Numbered from the stretch's first letter, positions 17,112 to 25,434 are shown. The stretch is 64,000 bases of DNA from Pseudomonas asplenii (GCF_900105475.1 NZ_LT629777.1:3348001-3412000); one strand, 5' to 3'. The notes: generated by a model from the letters alone, not told the origin. Made by a program: numbers and translations.

Positions 17112-19204
17112 GCGTTGCTTGCCGTAGATGAGATTGCCAGCGGGTAGACGTGTTCGCTGCCCGCTTGTTTGAGCAGTGCGGCAATGACAGTCATTGTCCA
17201 GCCTGAATCGATCATGTCATCAACCAGCAGCACCGGGCCAGGAGGAATATGTGCATTGACGGCGAACACACCATCTAGATTCCGACACTGGTGGAAGCGA
17301 TTGTTTTGCCACTTTTGTGGCTCGTTTTGCCTTACCTTGATCACACAATTGACGAAGGGAACCCCTAATGCATTCGCCAAGCGCTGAGCAAAGTTAGGTA
17401 CTAACGTTGGATGTCCTAGAGAAGGCACGCAGCACAACCACGTAGGTTTAGGATTCGGTTGCCAGCGCGATTGAATCATTTCTGCCATGGCTGAAACCAG
17501 AGCATCGTCAAAATGGCCAAGCTCCTTGCCGTTGGCAGCTAATTCTCCCCAGCCTCCATCACGCCATTGTGAAAGGACTCTACCTTCAGCCGCCTGTATG
17601 TTGAGAGGGAGGTTGGTCGGGAAGCCGTAATGCTCAAAGCCTCCCTTGGCGATTTGCTTCTTGGGCTTGATTGGAAGCTCGGCATGGCGAATAAAGGTAG
17701 CGGCTTGATGCACCAATCTACCGTCTACTTTACTTGATACCAACTCCCTCTCTAGGCAGCGCACGCATTTCCCGCAAGCATCATTTTCCGCGTCATCCAA
17801 TGCATGTCGTAGGAACGCCATAAGGCACCTTGGTTCATTTAAGTATGCCAGAACCTGCTGCCATTCATGCTCGCGTAGCTCCGTAAGCCTGTTAACACGA
17901 TTCTGATCCAGCTCGTAATGGATTGGGGTGCGTAGCCATTTGCTTTGGTGCTTGATGAGTGGCGCTGGGCTTTCCACGCTCAGGAGCTTGAGAATTTTCT
18001 CAATCTGCCCATGGGAGAGGTTGCTGTGCTCTTCTAGCTCACGAATCGTCAGCCCATTGGATTTCGCTAGGACACTGAGCAAATGATTGACCTGACCTGC
18101 GGGCGGAAAAGCAGCGCGTCTAAAAAACGCATGAATTTTCTCGTCCTCCTCCCCAGACATGAGCAAGCCGAGTGAGTAATCGATTGCCCGTCCTGCTCGA
18201 CCGACCTGCTGGTAGTAGGCAACAATCGAGCTAGGTGCCTGATAGTGAATTACGAAGCCGAGGTCGGGCTTGTCATAGCCCATACCTAACGCGGTGGTCG
18301 CCACAAGCACTTTGAGCTTGTTTGCCAGCAGTTCATCTTCTAGGTGCTGGCGATATTGATCGCTATTGCCAAAGTCGGGGTGGGCCACATCACTATGGTA
18401 GGAAGCAGCGTCGATTCCGTTAGCTCGAAGCCAGCGGGCGACCTGCTCACTATCGCGCTGGGTGAGCGCATAAACGATGCCCGTTCCAGCTAAGGTTGGG
18501 ATGGTTTGCGCTAACCATGCCAGACGGCTAGCTTGATCAGGCATGATCAAATTTTGTAACGCCAAACTTTCGCGAGTCAGGGCGCCACGGATAATGTTTA
18601 TATTTCCAAACTGAGCCTGAATATCGTCCACCACCCGTGTGTTTGCAGTCGCAGTTGTTCCCAAAACGGGCGTATTAGCGGGGAGAAAGCGCAGAATGTT
18701 GACAATACGCCGGTAGTCGGGCCGGAAATCATGCCCCCAATCGGAAATGCAGTGCGCCTCATCGATGACCATCAAGCCAATGCGATCTGCTATGGGCTGC
18801 AGAAAGCTTTCCATGAAGCCGTCATTCGCTAGCCGCTCTGGCGAGATTAGTAGGCAATCTACTCGGTTGGCTTGCACATCCCGGCGGGCATTTTCCCACT
18901 CGTGAGTATTGGTAGAGTTGATGGTAACGGCGTTGATCCCGAGCCGCCGAGCCGCGTCGATCTGGTTGCGCATCAGGGCTAGTAGTGGCGATATGATTAT
19001 AGTTGGGCCTTGCCCTCGATCACGCAGAATTCGCGTGCTGATAAAGTAAACAGAGCTCTTACCCCAACCAGTGCGTTGAACGACCAACAGTTTCTTGCGA
19101 TGGTTGACCAGAGCATCAATCGCCTCCCATTGCCCATCCCTAAACGCAGCGGCTCCGTTGTTGATGGCGACTTTCAGTAATTTCTCTGCATCGTTCCGTT
19201 GCAT
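17108..19204 (-). CDS. RecQ-type helicase fused to a phosphoribosyltransferase domain
   Basis: The 698-aa protein starts with a RecQ helicase: FRDGQWEAIDALV, motif I RTGWGKSSVYF, DEAH box VIDEAHCISDWGHDFRPDY, and motif VI QQVGRAGRAID. A Cys cluster (CGKCVRC) marks the zinc site at about residue 480. There is no HRDC domain. Instead the C-terminal 150 residues are a ComF-like PRTase with the PRPP loop PVLLVDDMIDSGWTMTV. The dprA-like gene follows with an ATGA overlap. The likely system is a nucleic-acid-sensing helicase with a nucleotide-modifying or -cleaving PRTase, related to ShosTA. Anti-phage activity is inferred, not shown. Confidence 0.88.
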   Translation of the reverse strand: MQRNDAEKLLKVAINNGAAAFRDGQWEAIDALVNHRKKLLVVQRTGWGKSSVYFISTRILRDRGQGPTIIISPLLALMRNQIDAARRLGINAVTINSTNTHEWENARRDVQANRVDCLLISPERLANDGFMESFLQPIADRIGLMVIDEAHCISDWGHDFRPDYRRIVNILRFLPANTPVLGTTATANTRVVDDIQAQFGNINIIRGALTRESLALQNLIMPDQASRLAWLAQTIPTLAGTGIVYALTQRDSEQVARWLRANGIDAASYHSDVAHPDFGNSDQYRQHLEDELLANKLKVLVATTALGMGYDKPDLGFVIHYQAPSSIVAYYQQVGRAGRAIDYSLGLLMSGEEDEKIHAFFRRAAFPPAGQVNHLLSVLAKSNGLTIRELEEHSNLSHGQIEKILKLLSVESPAPLIKHQSKWLRTPIHYELDQNRVNRLTELREHEWQQVLAYLNEPRCLMAFLRHALDDAENDACGKCVRCLERELVSSKVDGRLVHQAATFIRHAELPIKPKKQIAKGGFEHYGFPTNLPLNIQAAEGRVLSQWRDGGWGELAANGKELGHFDDALVSAMAEMIQSRWQPNPKPTWLCCVPSLGHPTLVPNFAQRLANALGVPFVNCVIKVRQNEPQKWQNNRFHQCRNLDGVFAVNAHIPPGPVLLVDDMIDSGWTMTVIAALLKQAGSEHVYPLAISSTASNA

Positions 19205-19494
19205 AGCTTAAGTCCTTTTGATCAACCCTTCACAAGAATCGGGTCAAGATTTCCTACGGGAGAGGGTTAGCCCTCGAAGAGGTTTGGATGACGTCTGCAG
19301 CGCAGTTTACGAAACTCCGGCATTAGGAACACCCTATGGCTTTGCCTCTTGGCGCCACTGATTGGAAATGCGGCGCAGCATTAGATATGTTGAATGATAC
19401 CGGCCTGATGCGTGCAGATGACTTCGACACGGAGGCATAGCACCCTAAAAATTTCAGTCTCCGAGGTTGCGCTAGCTACATGACCGATCTAAAT
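19205..19494. other. Intergenic region upstream of the RecQ-PRTase gene
   Basis: About 290 bp with no confident gene. It must hold the promoter for the divergent RecQ-PRTase operon. A 34-codon ORF at 19336-19440 (plus strand, MALPLGATDWKCGAALDML at the start, AGGAA upstream) could be a real small protein or a gene end, but nothing else supports it. The structured repeat copy 3 follows directly. Confidence 0.4.
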
Positions 19495-19596
19495 GTAAGC
19501 GGAGCGCGCCGGTGCAGCAACAGAAGCAAGGATGGAAGCCCGCAGGGCAGAGACGCGAAAGCGGCTTTGTTCACGACAGCCGTCCCGTAGGGTGCT
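19495..19596 (+). repeat. Island structured repeat, copy 3
   Basis: Starts GTAAGCGGAGCGCGCCGG, has AAGGATGGAAGCCCGCAGGG with its GCCC/GGGC hairpin, GAGACGCG, and ends TTGTTCACGACAGCCGTCCC followed by GTAGGG. It lies about 65 bp upstream of a small gene on the same strand, so it could be in that gene's leader. Confidence 0.75.
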
Positions 19597-19661
19597 CCCA
19601 GCCAGTTGTGTCGCTTTTGCTCTCGATTCGGCTAACGTACGACTTGGAAAACGGAGGACAT

Positions 19662-19880
19662 ATGAGTCGCGATACCAAAGACACTGTCTACTGCAACATC
19701 CAGATGCCAATGGCCCAGGGGCAAGAATTCCTGCGGCTCATCTCCGAGCTGAGAGCTTCAGGTTCCCATCCAGCACTTGAGCCGGTATTCGACGAGATCC
19801 AGAGCGAACTGGAGAGCTCGATTGAGTTCGTTGAGGAAATGCTTCAGGGCTCTGGCGGGATAGGTCGCCGCTTACCATGA
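19662..19880 (+). CDS. Hypothetical protein, 72 aa
   Basis: Start chosen at 19662 because GGAGGA lies six bases upstream; the longer frame to 19512 is only the structured repeat read through. The protein has one amphipathic, helical block (QGQEFLRLISELRASG, then EIQSELESSIEFVEEML) and no known motif. It is probably a small soluble helical protein. Confidence 0.6.
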   Translation: MSRDTKDTVYCNIQMPMAQGQEFLRLISELRASGSHPALEPVFDEIQSELESSIEFVEEMLQGSGGIGRRLP

Positions 19881-20017
19881 CTCGTCGAGTCACCCTCGGG
19901 TGTGCAGCGCCGTACCCCTGTCTGACCATAATCAAGTCAAAGCTAACACCGATTGCATGGCATCGATATTCGCGATCAGCGCTATGCGCAGGCAGTGAGC
20001 GGCTCACCGTGGGCAAC

Positions 20018-20653
20018 TCACTGCACTGCAGGTGCTTTATGCCCCATCCGGATTGCCATGTTTCTTTGAGAGGATGACAGCGCTGGCCAGATCATTTGCA
20101 CGCGCTGTAGCTCCATCGCCTGAAGATCTTGCTGGTATTTGAGGCGCTTCAGATTGACCTTGAAGAAAGAAGGGCTGTGATCGATTTGATTGGCCTTGAG
20201 CCTCCAGAAGACCACGAACGCAAACTTCGGTGACAGGTTTTTATTGAGCTGGTAGTAGGCCAGTGCCTTAGAGAGAATTGGATTTTGTTCCGATATCGCC
20301 AAGCGCTGTAGCGCCTTCACGCATGACTCCCCCCGCATTTTTTCGGTGAGTCGCTCCAGCTTTTTCTTGGTGTCGGATGCAGAGAGACGCTGACCCGCTT
20401 CAAATACCGATACGCCGAATCTAAGTATGCATTGCGAGCCGACCCAAAGCGTCTGCGTCGTAAGAGCATTCCGGATCTCAAATTGGTACCGGAGCGACTC
20501 CTGATCACATAGCTCGCACGTCTCAGTAGGATGCTCATGATCGCGGATGACCTCAGTGAAAGACCATTCCTCAAAGGCTTTTGGCAAGGTATCGCCTACA
20601 GAAAGCGGAATGATGTTGTCCCAGACACGCTTTGGATAATCGTTCATGGCCAT
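20018..20653 (-). CDS. Hypothetical protein with Cys motif, 211 aa
   Basis: I chose the ATG at 20653 (MAMNDYPKRVWDNI), with GGAG five bases upstream; the extension to 20869 lacks support. Residues about 38-65 contain ETCELCDQESLRYQF and, later, VGSQCILRFG, a possible metal-binding Cys arrangement found in small accessory proteins that recognise loading sites. The C-terminal half is helical and basic. I do not recognise a function. It is monocistronic. Confidence 0.65.
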   Translation of the reverse strand: MAMNDYPKRVWDNIIPLSVGDTLPKAFEEWSFTEVIRDHEHPTETCELCDQESLRYQFEIRNALTTQTLWVGSQCILRFGVSVFEAGQRLSASDTKKKLERLTEKMRGESCVKALQRLAISEQNPILSKALAYYQLNKNLSPKFAFVVFWRLKANQIDHSPSFFKVNLKRLKYQQDLQAMELQRVQMIWPALSSSQRNMAIRMGHKAPAVQ

Positions 20654-20875
20654 AGCAGCTCCGATCCCTGGCAGGTTCCTACCGCAGCATAACTGGTCAG
20701 ACTTATTTTGCGATAGCGAGTCGCTGACGCAGGAAGGATCAAATAGGTGGTCATCAAGACAAGCCAGCGGCGTGTCAGAGGCTTGCATCCCAACCATCCA
20801 TGGCAGACGGGAGAGAGCTAAACCAATCCAGCGGCTTCCCGCTATCCGACATGACCAAGCGCTCGGCAACCAGAA

Positions 20876-21121
20876 TCATCCATGCGACGATTGGATGCTG
20901 CCCGCAAAGCAGTTCTGATTGAGCGCCACAGCTCCGGTATCAGCATTGTGCGCAAGGCAGGTATTCCCCAGCCATGGCGTGAGCGCTTTCTGCAAGCGAG
21001 CACCGGCTCGACGCGTCTGTTTCGATGGCCCGTACGCCTATAACTGGGACAAATTTCTGACTCAATGGCAGGCTGAAATGCGGCGTTTAAATGCACATAG
21101 GGCTGCTAGACGACCGAGACA
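20876..21121 (+). pseudogene. Decayed partial copy of the 128-aa exonuclease-partner gene
   Basis: The sequence matches the last two thirds of the gene at 14619-15005 at both DNA and protein level (LDAARKAVLIERHSSGI, PQPWRERFLQAS, then DKFLTQWQAEMRRLNAH). One extra T in CTGTTTCGATGG shifts the frame in the middle, and the 5' third and start codon are missing. The matching exonuclease is not adjacent. It records an earlier second copy of the pair. Confidence 0.85.
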
Positions 21122-22032
21122 TGATGAGCCGTAGCATTAGCCAGCTTCAGGAGATAAAGGCCTAAATCCTGAAATCCAGCCTCACGCAGTACCTCAGATA
21201 CCTTCCCAGCGCGCTTCTCCGCTTTAGGCAGGAAAATCGCCGCCTGGTCAGTGTATGGACGTGGGAGATCCTTCCAGTAATAGGTTGCCTCAAATCTCTG
21301 CATGGCTCTGTGAAAGTCCATTTGCTGTTTGCAGTGCCACGACAATACAAACATGTCGAAATCGCGTCTTAGGCTCGCCAAGGCGACCTGATTAATTCCG
21401 TAAACCTTATACCGACCTGTGAGGGGGACGTTGACCCCGATCCGTTTCGCGATGTACTTAGCCGCAGCGAAGTGGTGGGAGCCTCCGCTGTTGATCAAGA
21501 ACACTCGTCCGTCCCATTCCCAAGTGGAGAAGTAATCGTGATCTTCTCTAGAGATGATCCGGATCTCGTCCCATCGGAGATTCTCTTCAAGCTTTTCTTG
21601 GGTAACAGGTGTGATCATCGGCTGGGAGTTGCGCTCAACCATCGCGTCCATGCTTTTGAACTTGCGCAGCTCTGACTTCGATGCGGAAAAGCCGTCGACC
21701 TGCTGAATGTCACAGTTCCAGCGATGGATCTCCCTAACCGTACCCAAGCTGAGAAGATCCTCTCGGATTAAGCTGGTGGAGCCGTAGTTTTGATAGGAGC
21801 CAGGGGAACGTGTCCATCCATTGAGCCTCCGGCGGTACATCCGACTGGTCTCATACCCCAAGTCGCCAAAGTCGTTCCAACGCACTACTTCGCTTGCGCT
21901 GATACCCTTCTCATGTTCGACCAAATGCCTGTTCAGGCCGACGTCTGCACGAAGCAAGTTTATGAGGGTCGCCGGCTGGCCGAAGTCCTCCAGTAGAGAG
22001 TCGCGTAGAAATTTGATCGCTTTCTTAAGCAT
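21106..22032 (-). CDS. DUF6685-like protein
   Basis: The 308-aa protein has a recognisable middle region: WEWDGRVFLINSGGSHHFAA, then KYIAKRIGVNVPLTG, then RRDFDMFVLS. I associate it with the Pseudomonas family DUF6685, but this is from memory. The N-terminal part is soluble and charged. The opposing pseudogene overlaps its last codons slightly. No function is established. It is monocistronic with its own upstream gap. Confidence 0.6.
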   Translation of the reverse strand: MLKKAIKFLRDSLLEDFGQPATLINLLRADVGLNRHLVEHEKGISASEVVRWNDFGDLGYETSRMYRRRLNGWTRSPGSYQNYGSTSLIREDLLSLGTVREIHRWNCDIQQVDGFSASKSELRKFKSMDAMVERNSQPMITPVTQEKLEENLRWDEIRIISREDHDYFSTWEWDGRVFLINSGGSHHFAAAKYIAKRIGVNVPLTGRYKVYGINQVALASLRRDFDMFVLSWHCKQQMDFHRAMQRFEATYYWKDLPRPYTDQAAIFLPKAEKRAGKVSEVLREAGFQDLGLYLLKLANATAHHVSVV

Positions 22033-22338
22033 TGGCGCTTCCTATATGTCTACCCCGGCGCGATGCACGAAATGCCTCAGTACAGGATGCAGCACTGCGA
22101 TATGGAAGGCTAACCGAAACATAGCTGCAAATTCCGGATAAGCTGATACGACCTAGAGCACGAAGGGCGTGTCTAGGGGATATGATCAAATCTCTGTGTA
22201 AACAGGCGGGGAAGGCAGACCATTTCTCGGAAAGCCGCCTAGCTGCTCCTGTCGTGGTATGGCCTTAGGCCGTGGACGTTTTATACCTGACTCGCAGGCC
22301 TTTATCTTCACCGTAAGGTGGATGATCCCTAGCGAAAG
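22033..22338. other. Gene-free stretch
   Basis: No convincing ORF. An imperfect hairpin at about 22152-22176 (CCTAGAGCACG, AAGG, then CGTGTCTAGG) is the only structure I see. The left end must carry the promoter of the gene starting at 22032. Confidence 0.4.
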
Positions 22339-22530
22339 CTATTTTTTAACCAAACCTTTATAGAGCTCTCGGGCGGAAACAATCTGGTCTCGAATCTCCT
22401 CTGGGTCAATTCGCATACCGCCTCGTGGTGTCACCTGCAGTGTCTTCAAGCCGTTCGCAGCTTTGATGAAATCTCGCTCTTCTGCTTGAACCCATTCAGG
22501 GCGTTTGTCCTTCCAAAATGACCATGCCAT
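22339..22530 (-). CDS. Hypothetical protein, 63 aa
   Basis: The start is set at 22530 (MAWSFWKDKRPEWVQAEERD), with GAGG upstream, rather than the longer frame. It is a small charged, helical protein with no known motif (IDPEEIRDQIVSARELYKG at the end). It is alone on the minus strand downstream of structured repeat copy 4. Confidence 0.5.
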   Translation of the reverse strand: MAWSFWKDKRPEWVQAEERDFIKAANGLKTLQVTPRGGMRIDPEEIRDQIVSARELYKGLVKK

Positions 22531-22618
22531 TTCGCCTAGCCTCACTCCACGATGGATGGAAGCTAGTATGTGGTAGCCGCAGGGAATGTCCAAGCTAGGT
22601 GATGCCTTCGGTCATTAT

Positions 22619-22734
22619 GCAAGCGGAGCGCGCAGACCAGGAGGGTCGAAAGGCATGAGTATGGAAGCCCGAAGGGCCAAGACCTGTCGAAGACAGGGCT
22701 TGGTTAACGACAGTCGTCCCCGCAGGGGCATGCC
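22619..22734 (+). repeat. Island structured repeat, copy 4
   Basis: Starts GCAAGCGGAGCGCGCAGA, has an extra GACC/GGTC hairpin, then GTATGGAAGCCCGAAGGGCC, a perfect CCTGTC/GACAGG hairpin, GGCTTGGTTAACGACAGTCG and a final CCCCGCAGGGG hairpin. This is the longest and clearest copy, and it shows the paired segments best. Confidence 0.8.
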
Positions 22735-22756
22735 ACGACAACTGTGGCGTCAATGA

Positions 22757-23359
22757 CTACCTAAAGGTGCGCTGATCGAATGACCTAGGCACAACGCCCT
22801 GTGCGCAAAGATCATACGTTTTGCGTAATGCTGCCTCGTCACCCGAACAAACCCTCGAATGGGCAAAGATCGTCGAGAGGAACCGCTTCCGTTCAACGTT
22901 CCGAAGCTCAGACCAGACCCTCGGCTGACCTTGTGCATCTGGCACCGCAAGACGATCAAGGAAATACTCTTCAAGGCTGTGGAGCCGTTGCTGGCCATCG
23001 ACCAGAATCTCGCTGTTCTCCGCCAATGCCCTGCCAGTGCTCGCCGGCTCCGACCAGTCGTTTGTAAGGTAGCTTCCCAGGTCTCTCCCTGACCACACAG
23101 CGGTAATGAAACGAGCCTGCTGGCCAGCGTTCCACTTCACGCCGCGCGCCCACTTGGGCATTGGCATGCCCATGACAAACCGCTCAGCCCACGGAAATCT
23201 GTCGCGAGCGGAGGAGGGGTCTACCAGGTACTTTTCCCAGTGACCTACCAGAACATCAATTGGGTAATGACTGACGGTTGTAGCCAGAACCCGCTGCGGC
23301 ATCTGGATGCGTAATTCAGACGGTTCGTCGTCGGCATAGCGTTGAAAAATAGAAGTCAT
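22757..23359 (-). CDS. DUF262 (GmrSD N-terminal-like) single-domain protein
   Basis: The 200-aa protein contains the DUF262 signature ENSEILVDGQQRLHSLEEYF (ParB-like DGQQR nucleotide-binding motif). DUF262 is the N-terminal half of type IV restriction enzymes such as GmrSD and often occurs with a DUF1524 HNH domain. Here the protein stops after the DUF262 core and the HNH half is absent. The ATG at 23359 is used; a GTG three codons upstream is possible. The 105-aa gene upstream ends 15 bp before it, so they form a pair. It may be a regulator or a shortened restriction-like defence protein. Confidence 0.75.
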   Translation of the reverse strand: MTSIFQRYADDEPSELRIQMPQRVLATTVSHYPIDVLVGHWEKYLVDPSSARDRFPWAERFVMGMPMPKWARGVKWNAGQQARFITAVWSGRDLGSYLTNDWSEPASTGRALAENSEILVDGQQRLHSLEEYFLDRLAVPDAQGQPRVWSELRNVERKRFLSTIFAHSRVCSGDEAALRKTYDLCAQGVVPRSFDQRTFR

Positions 23360-23374
23360 GGTACTCACTGGTGG

Positions 23375-23692
23375 CTACAAATAGGTAGAGGTGCTGGAGC
23401 CAACACGGGCGCACCGCCATGCGTCGACAGTCTCGATGATCAACACATCTCGTTCGATGGAAATGTCGATCTGGTCGCTGTCGACCAGCGCATGTGCGTA
23501 GCCCTCTACGTAGGCTGCTGCGTTATCAAATGCAGAAAGGGTGTCGGACGATTTGATGACGCTGATCAGACTTTGCCAGGCACCGCGCTGGCGGTTGCCT
23601 AGGATCGTCTTGGGGAACGAAATGGCGGCACTCAAACGCTGTGCGTAGTCATCTGTTGGTGGGATCAAAGCGATTCGCTCGAAGGGATACAT
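23375..23692 (-). CDS. Hypothetical protein paired with the DUF262 gene
   Basis: This is a 105-aa acidic protein with no recognised motif (MYPFERIALIPPTDDYAQRL at the start, ALVDSDQIDISIERDVLIIE near the end). It precedes the DUF262 gene on the same strand with a 15-bp gap, which implies co-transcription. It may be the missing functional partner of the single-domain DUF262 protein. Confidence 0.55.
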   Translation of the reverse strand: MYPFERIALIPPTDDYAQRLSAAISFPKTILGNRQRGAWQSLISVIKSSDTLSAFDNAAAYVEGYAHALVDSDQIDISIERDVLIIETVDAWRCARVGSSTSTYL

Positions 23693-23779
23693 ACCTATGA
23701 CAAACGGTTGGTTTTGGAAAATCTTGAGCTGGTGCGGAAGATTTTGTCTGCAGTCCAGGTTGAAGGCTCATCGCAACCA

Positions 23780-23870
23780 GCAAGCCGAGCGCGCAGGCGT
23801 AAGGATGAAAGTCCGGCAGTGTTAGGACAACGGCGAGCATCGACGGGCCTGGTTCAATACAGTCGGCGTT
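23780..23870 (+). repeat. Island structured repeat, copy 5 (shortest)
   Basis: Starts GCAAGCCGAGCGCGCAGG, then GTAAGGATGAAAGTCCGG, and ends GCCTGGTTCAATACAGTCGG. The order of boxes is kept but the central hairpin is changed. It overlaps the 3' end of a decayed HAD hydrolase gene on the other strand: that frame's final residues are repeat sequence. Confidence 0.65.
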
Positions 23871-24432
23871 ACTAGCGCACTGGCTCGGGCACCATCCCGA
23901 TCACACCTCGCTGAGTCGCCTACAATCCAAACTTCAGGTGCATCTGTTCTGACAGGCGTTCCTGACCTGGGATCAAGCCTCCCCAGTAGGGCTTGGTAGA
24001 TACGAGGATCGGGTTTGGCAGCGTCGATCTCGAAGCTAAATGCTTGGGTATTCATGCTCGGGAAAAGCTGCTCCACCGCTGCGCCATAGGGCTTGGCAAG
24101 GTTGCTGCTGATACCGAGAGCAACGCTCCGCTCCCGGAGCATAGCGACCGCCTCGATGCCTCGGGATATGCCTCGATGGAGTTGAGTTCGGCCTGCAGAG
24201 CGCACTCCATCTCGACTCGCCAGGATTCTGAAAGCAGGATGCCGACGTGCTCGGCGAGCTTATGCAGCTCCAAGTTTAGCGTCATGATGACGTGTGCATC
24301 ACCAGGGTGAGGGCGCCGGCCTTGCTTGATGCCTTCCCGCAGCAATTGGCGGTATGGGTTTGTTCTTCGACCTATCCGCACAACCATCCCGAACGCGTCA
24401 AAAATTGCCGTCTTGGTCACCGTCACTCCCAC
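23822..24432 (-). pseudogene. HAD-family hydrolase, frameshifted
   Basis: The first part (start 24432) encodes VTKTAIFDAFGMVVRIG, the HAD motif I, and a helical cap. Near 24160-24175 the coding frame changes by one base, and the second part continues with LRERSVALGISSNLAKPYG (motif II), then DAAKPDPRIYQAL (motif III Lys) and VWIVGDSARCDRDGARASA (motif IV). The final residues run into structured repeat copy 5, so the natural C-terminus is lost too. A sequencing error could cause the frameshift, but the altered end points to real decay. Confidence 0.75.
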
Positions 24433-24447
24433 CCTGAACGTCTCGTC

Positions 24448-25434
24448 TCAATCGCTGAGTTTGGAGTCCAAGCTGCTACTCAGGTAATACTTCGTCATCG
24501 ACTCCGTTGGCCAGTGGCCCATTCGTTTTGCCACGATTGGGAGCGGACTACTCACAGTGGCCATCTGCATAGCCGCGTTCAACTTTAAGGACATGCGAAT
24601 CGTGAGTGGACTGACTTTGGCAGGATCAATGCCAGCTTTGTGTGCCCAAGCCTCGCATAGTTTTTTAAGCGCCGAAGGCGACATAGGAATTTCTGGGCTC
24701 CTTTTGGATTGGAACAGAAGGGCGTTTCCCGCCAGATTCGCGGTGATGATGAAGCGGCTGATGGGTGTCCAGTATTTGCGAGGCAATGTGACTCGCGCTT
24801 TTTTGGGGCCCCGAGACACAAAGAGGATGCGTTCATCATTTCCAGAAAAGTCGCTGGGCCTAGCGCTTAAGTATTCCCCTTTTCGAAGGCCGGCCATCAT
24901 GCAGCTCATCAGTGCCTGATCTCGCAGGCTCTCCGTGGTCTCAACGGCCCGACTGAGAGACTCAAGTTCTTCCTCTGATAAGTGGGAGGAGAGCTTCCGT
25001 GCAGACTTCGCCATCTGAGTTCTCAAAGCGGACATATTCGACCCAGTGGACTGTTCACCATGACGTGGCGGTTGATGAATCTTTTTCGGGATCTTGAATG
25101 CTGAAAGAGCGTTAAGGTGCAGCGACTCGATCATCTGCGCCAGTGCCGCCTGGTCTGAGGCAAACCACTCGCTGGGTGTCATCGCCGCTTTGATTGCGAG
25201 CATCAGTGCCTGCCTCACCGCAGATTGGCTTGGAAAGGTACCTGCTGGCATCTGCTCACTCGTGGAAACTGCTAGATCCTTGTAGTCCTTATAACCAAGA
25301 CCCTGGGCAAGGAGCTCCAGGGCTGATGTGTGGGTGAGTGGGCTTGGGCCACACCACTGCTTCTGCAGATTCTTGGCGAGCTTCTTCAGGCTACTGTTGC
25401 GGATGAGGTCTTTTGGATGTACTGGAACGCGCAT
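24448..25434 (-). CDS. Atypical tyrosine recombinase with N-terminal helical domain
   Basis: The C-terminal half follows the tyrosine-recombinase layout: MAGLRKGEYLSARPSDF (first Arg), then LTIRMSLKLNAAM (second Arg, usual His replaced), then VAKRMGHWPTESMTKYYLSS (GH and Tyr). The N-terminal 60 residues (LKKLAKNLQKQ, then LTHTSALELLAQGLGYKDYKD) look like a small helical module that also occurs at the start of several unrelated accessory proteins. Length 328 aa is usual for an integrase. It lies inside the island, not at its end, so it may be a remnant of a nested element or serve cargo exchange. Confidence 0.75.
   Translation of the reverse strand: MRVPVHPKDLIRNSSLKKLAKNLQKQWCGPSPLTHTSALELLAQGLGYKDYKDLAVSTSEQMPAGTFPSQSAVRQALMLAIKAAMTPSEWFASDQAALAQMIESLHLNALSAFKIPKKIHQPPRHGEQSTGSNMSALRTQMAKSARKLSSHLSEEELESLSRAVETTESLRDQALMSCMMAGLRKGEYLSARPSDFSGNDERILFVSRGPKKARVTLPRKYWTPISRFIITANLAGNALLFQSKRSPEIPMSPSALKKLCEAWAHKAGIDPAKVSPLTIRMSLKLNAAMQMATVSSPLPIVAKRMGHWPTESMTKYYLSSSLDSKLSD

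Noticed and set aside
19512..19661. N-terminal extension of the 72-aa protein through the structured repeat
   Set aside because: A strong ribosome site precedes the ATG at 19662 and the extension consists of repeat sequence.
8694..23870. Structured repeats as integron attC sites
   Set aside because: The copies lack the attC core site pair (GTTRRRY and RYYYAAC), occur in both orientations with unrelated spacing, and no integron integrase is present.
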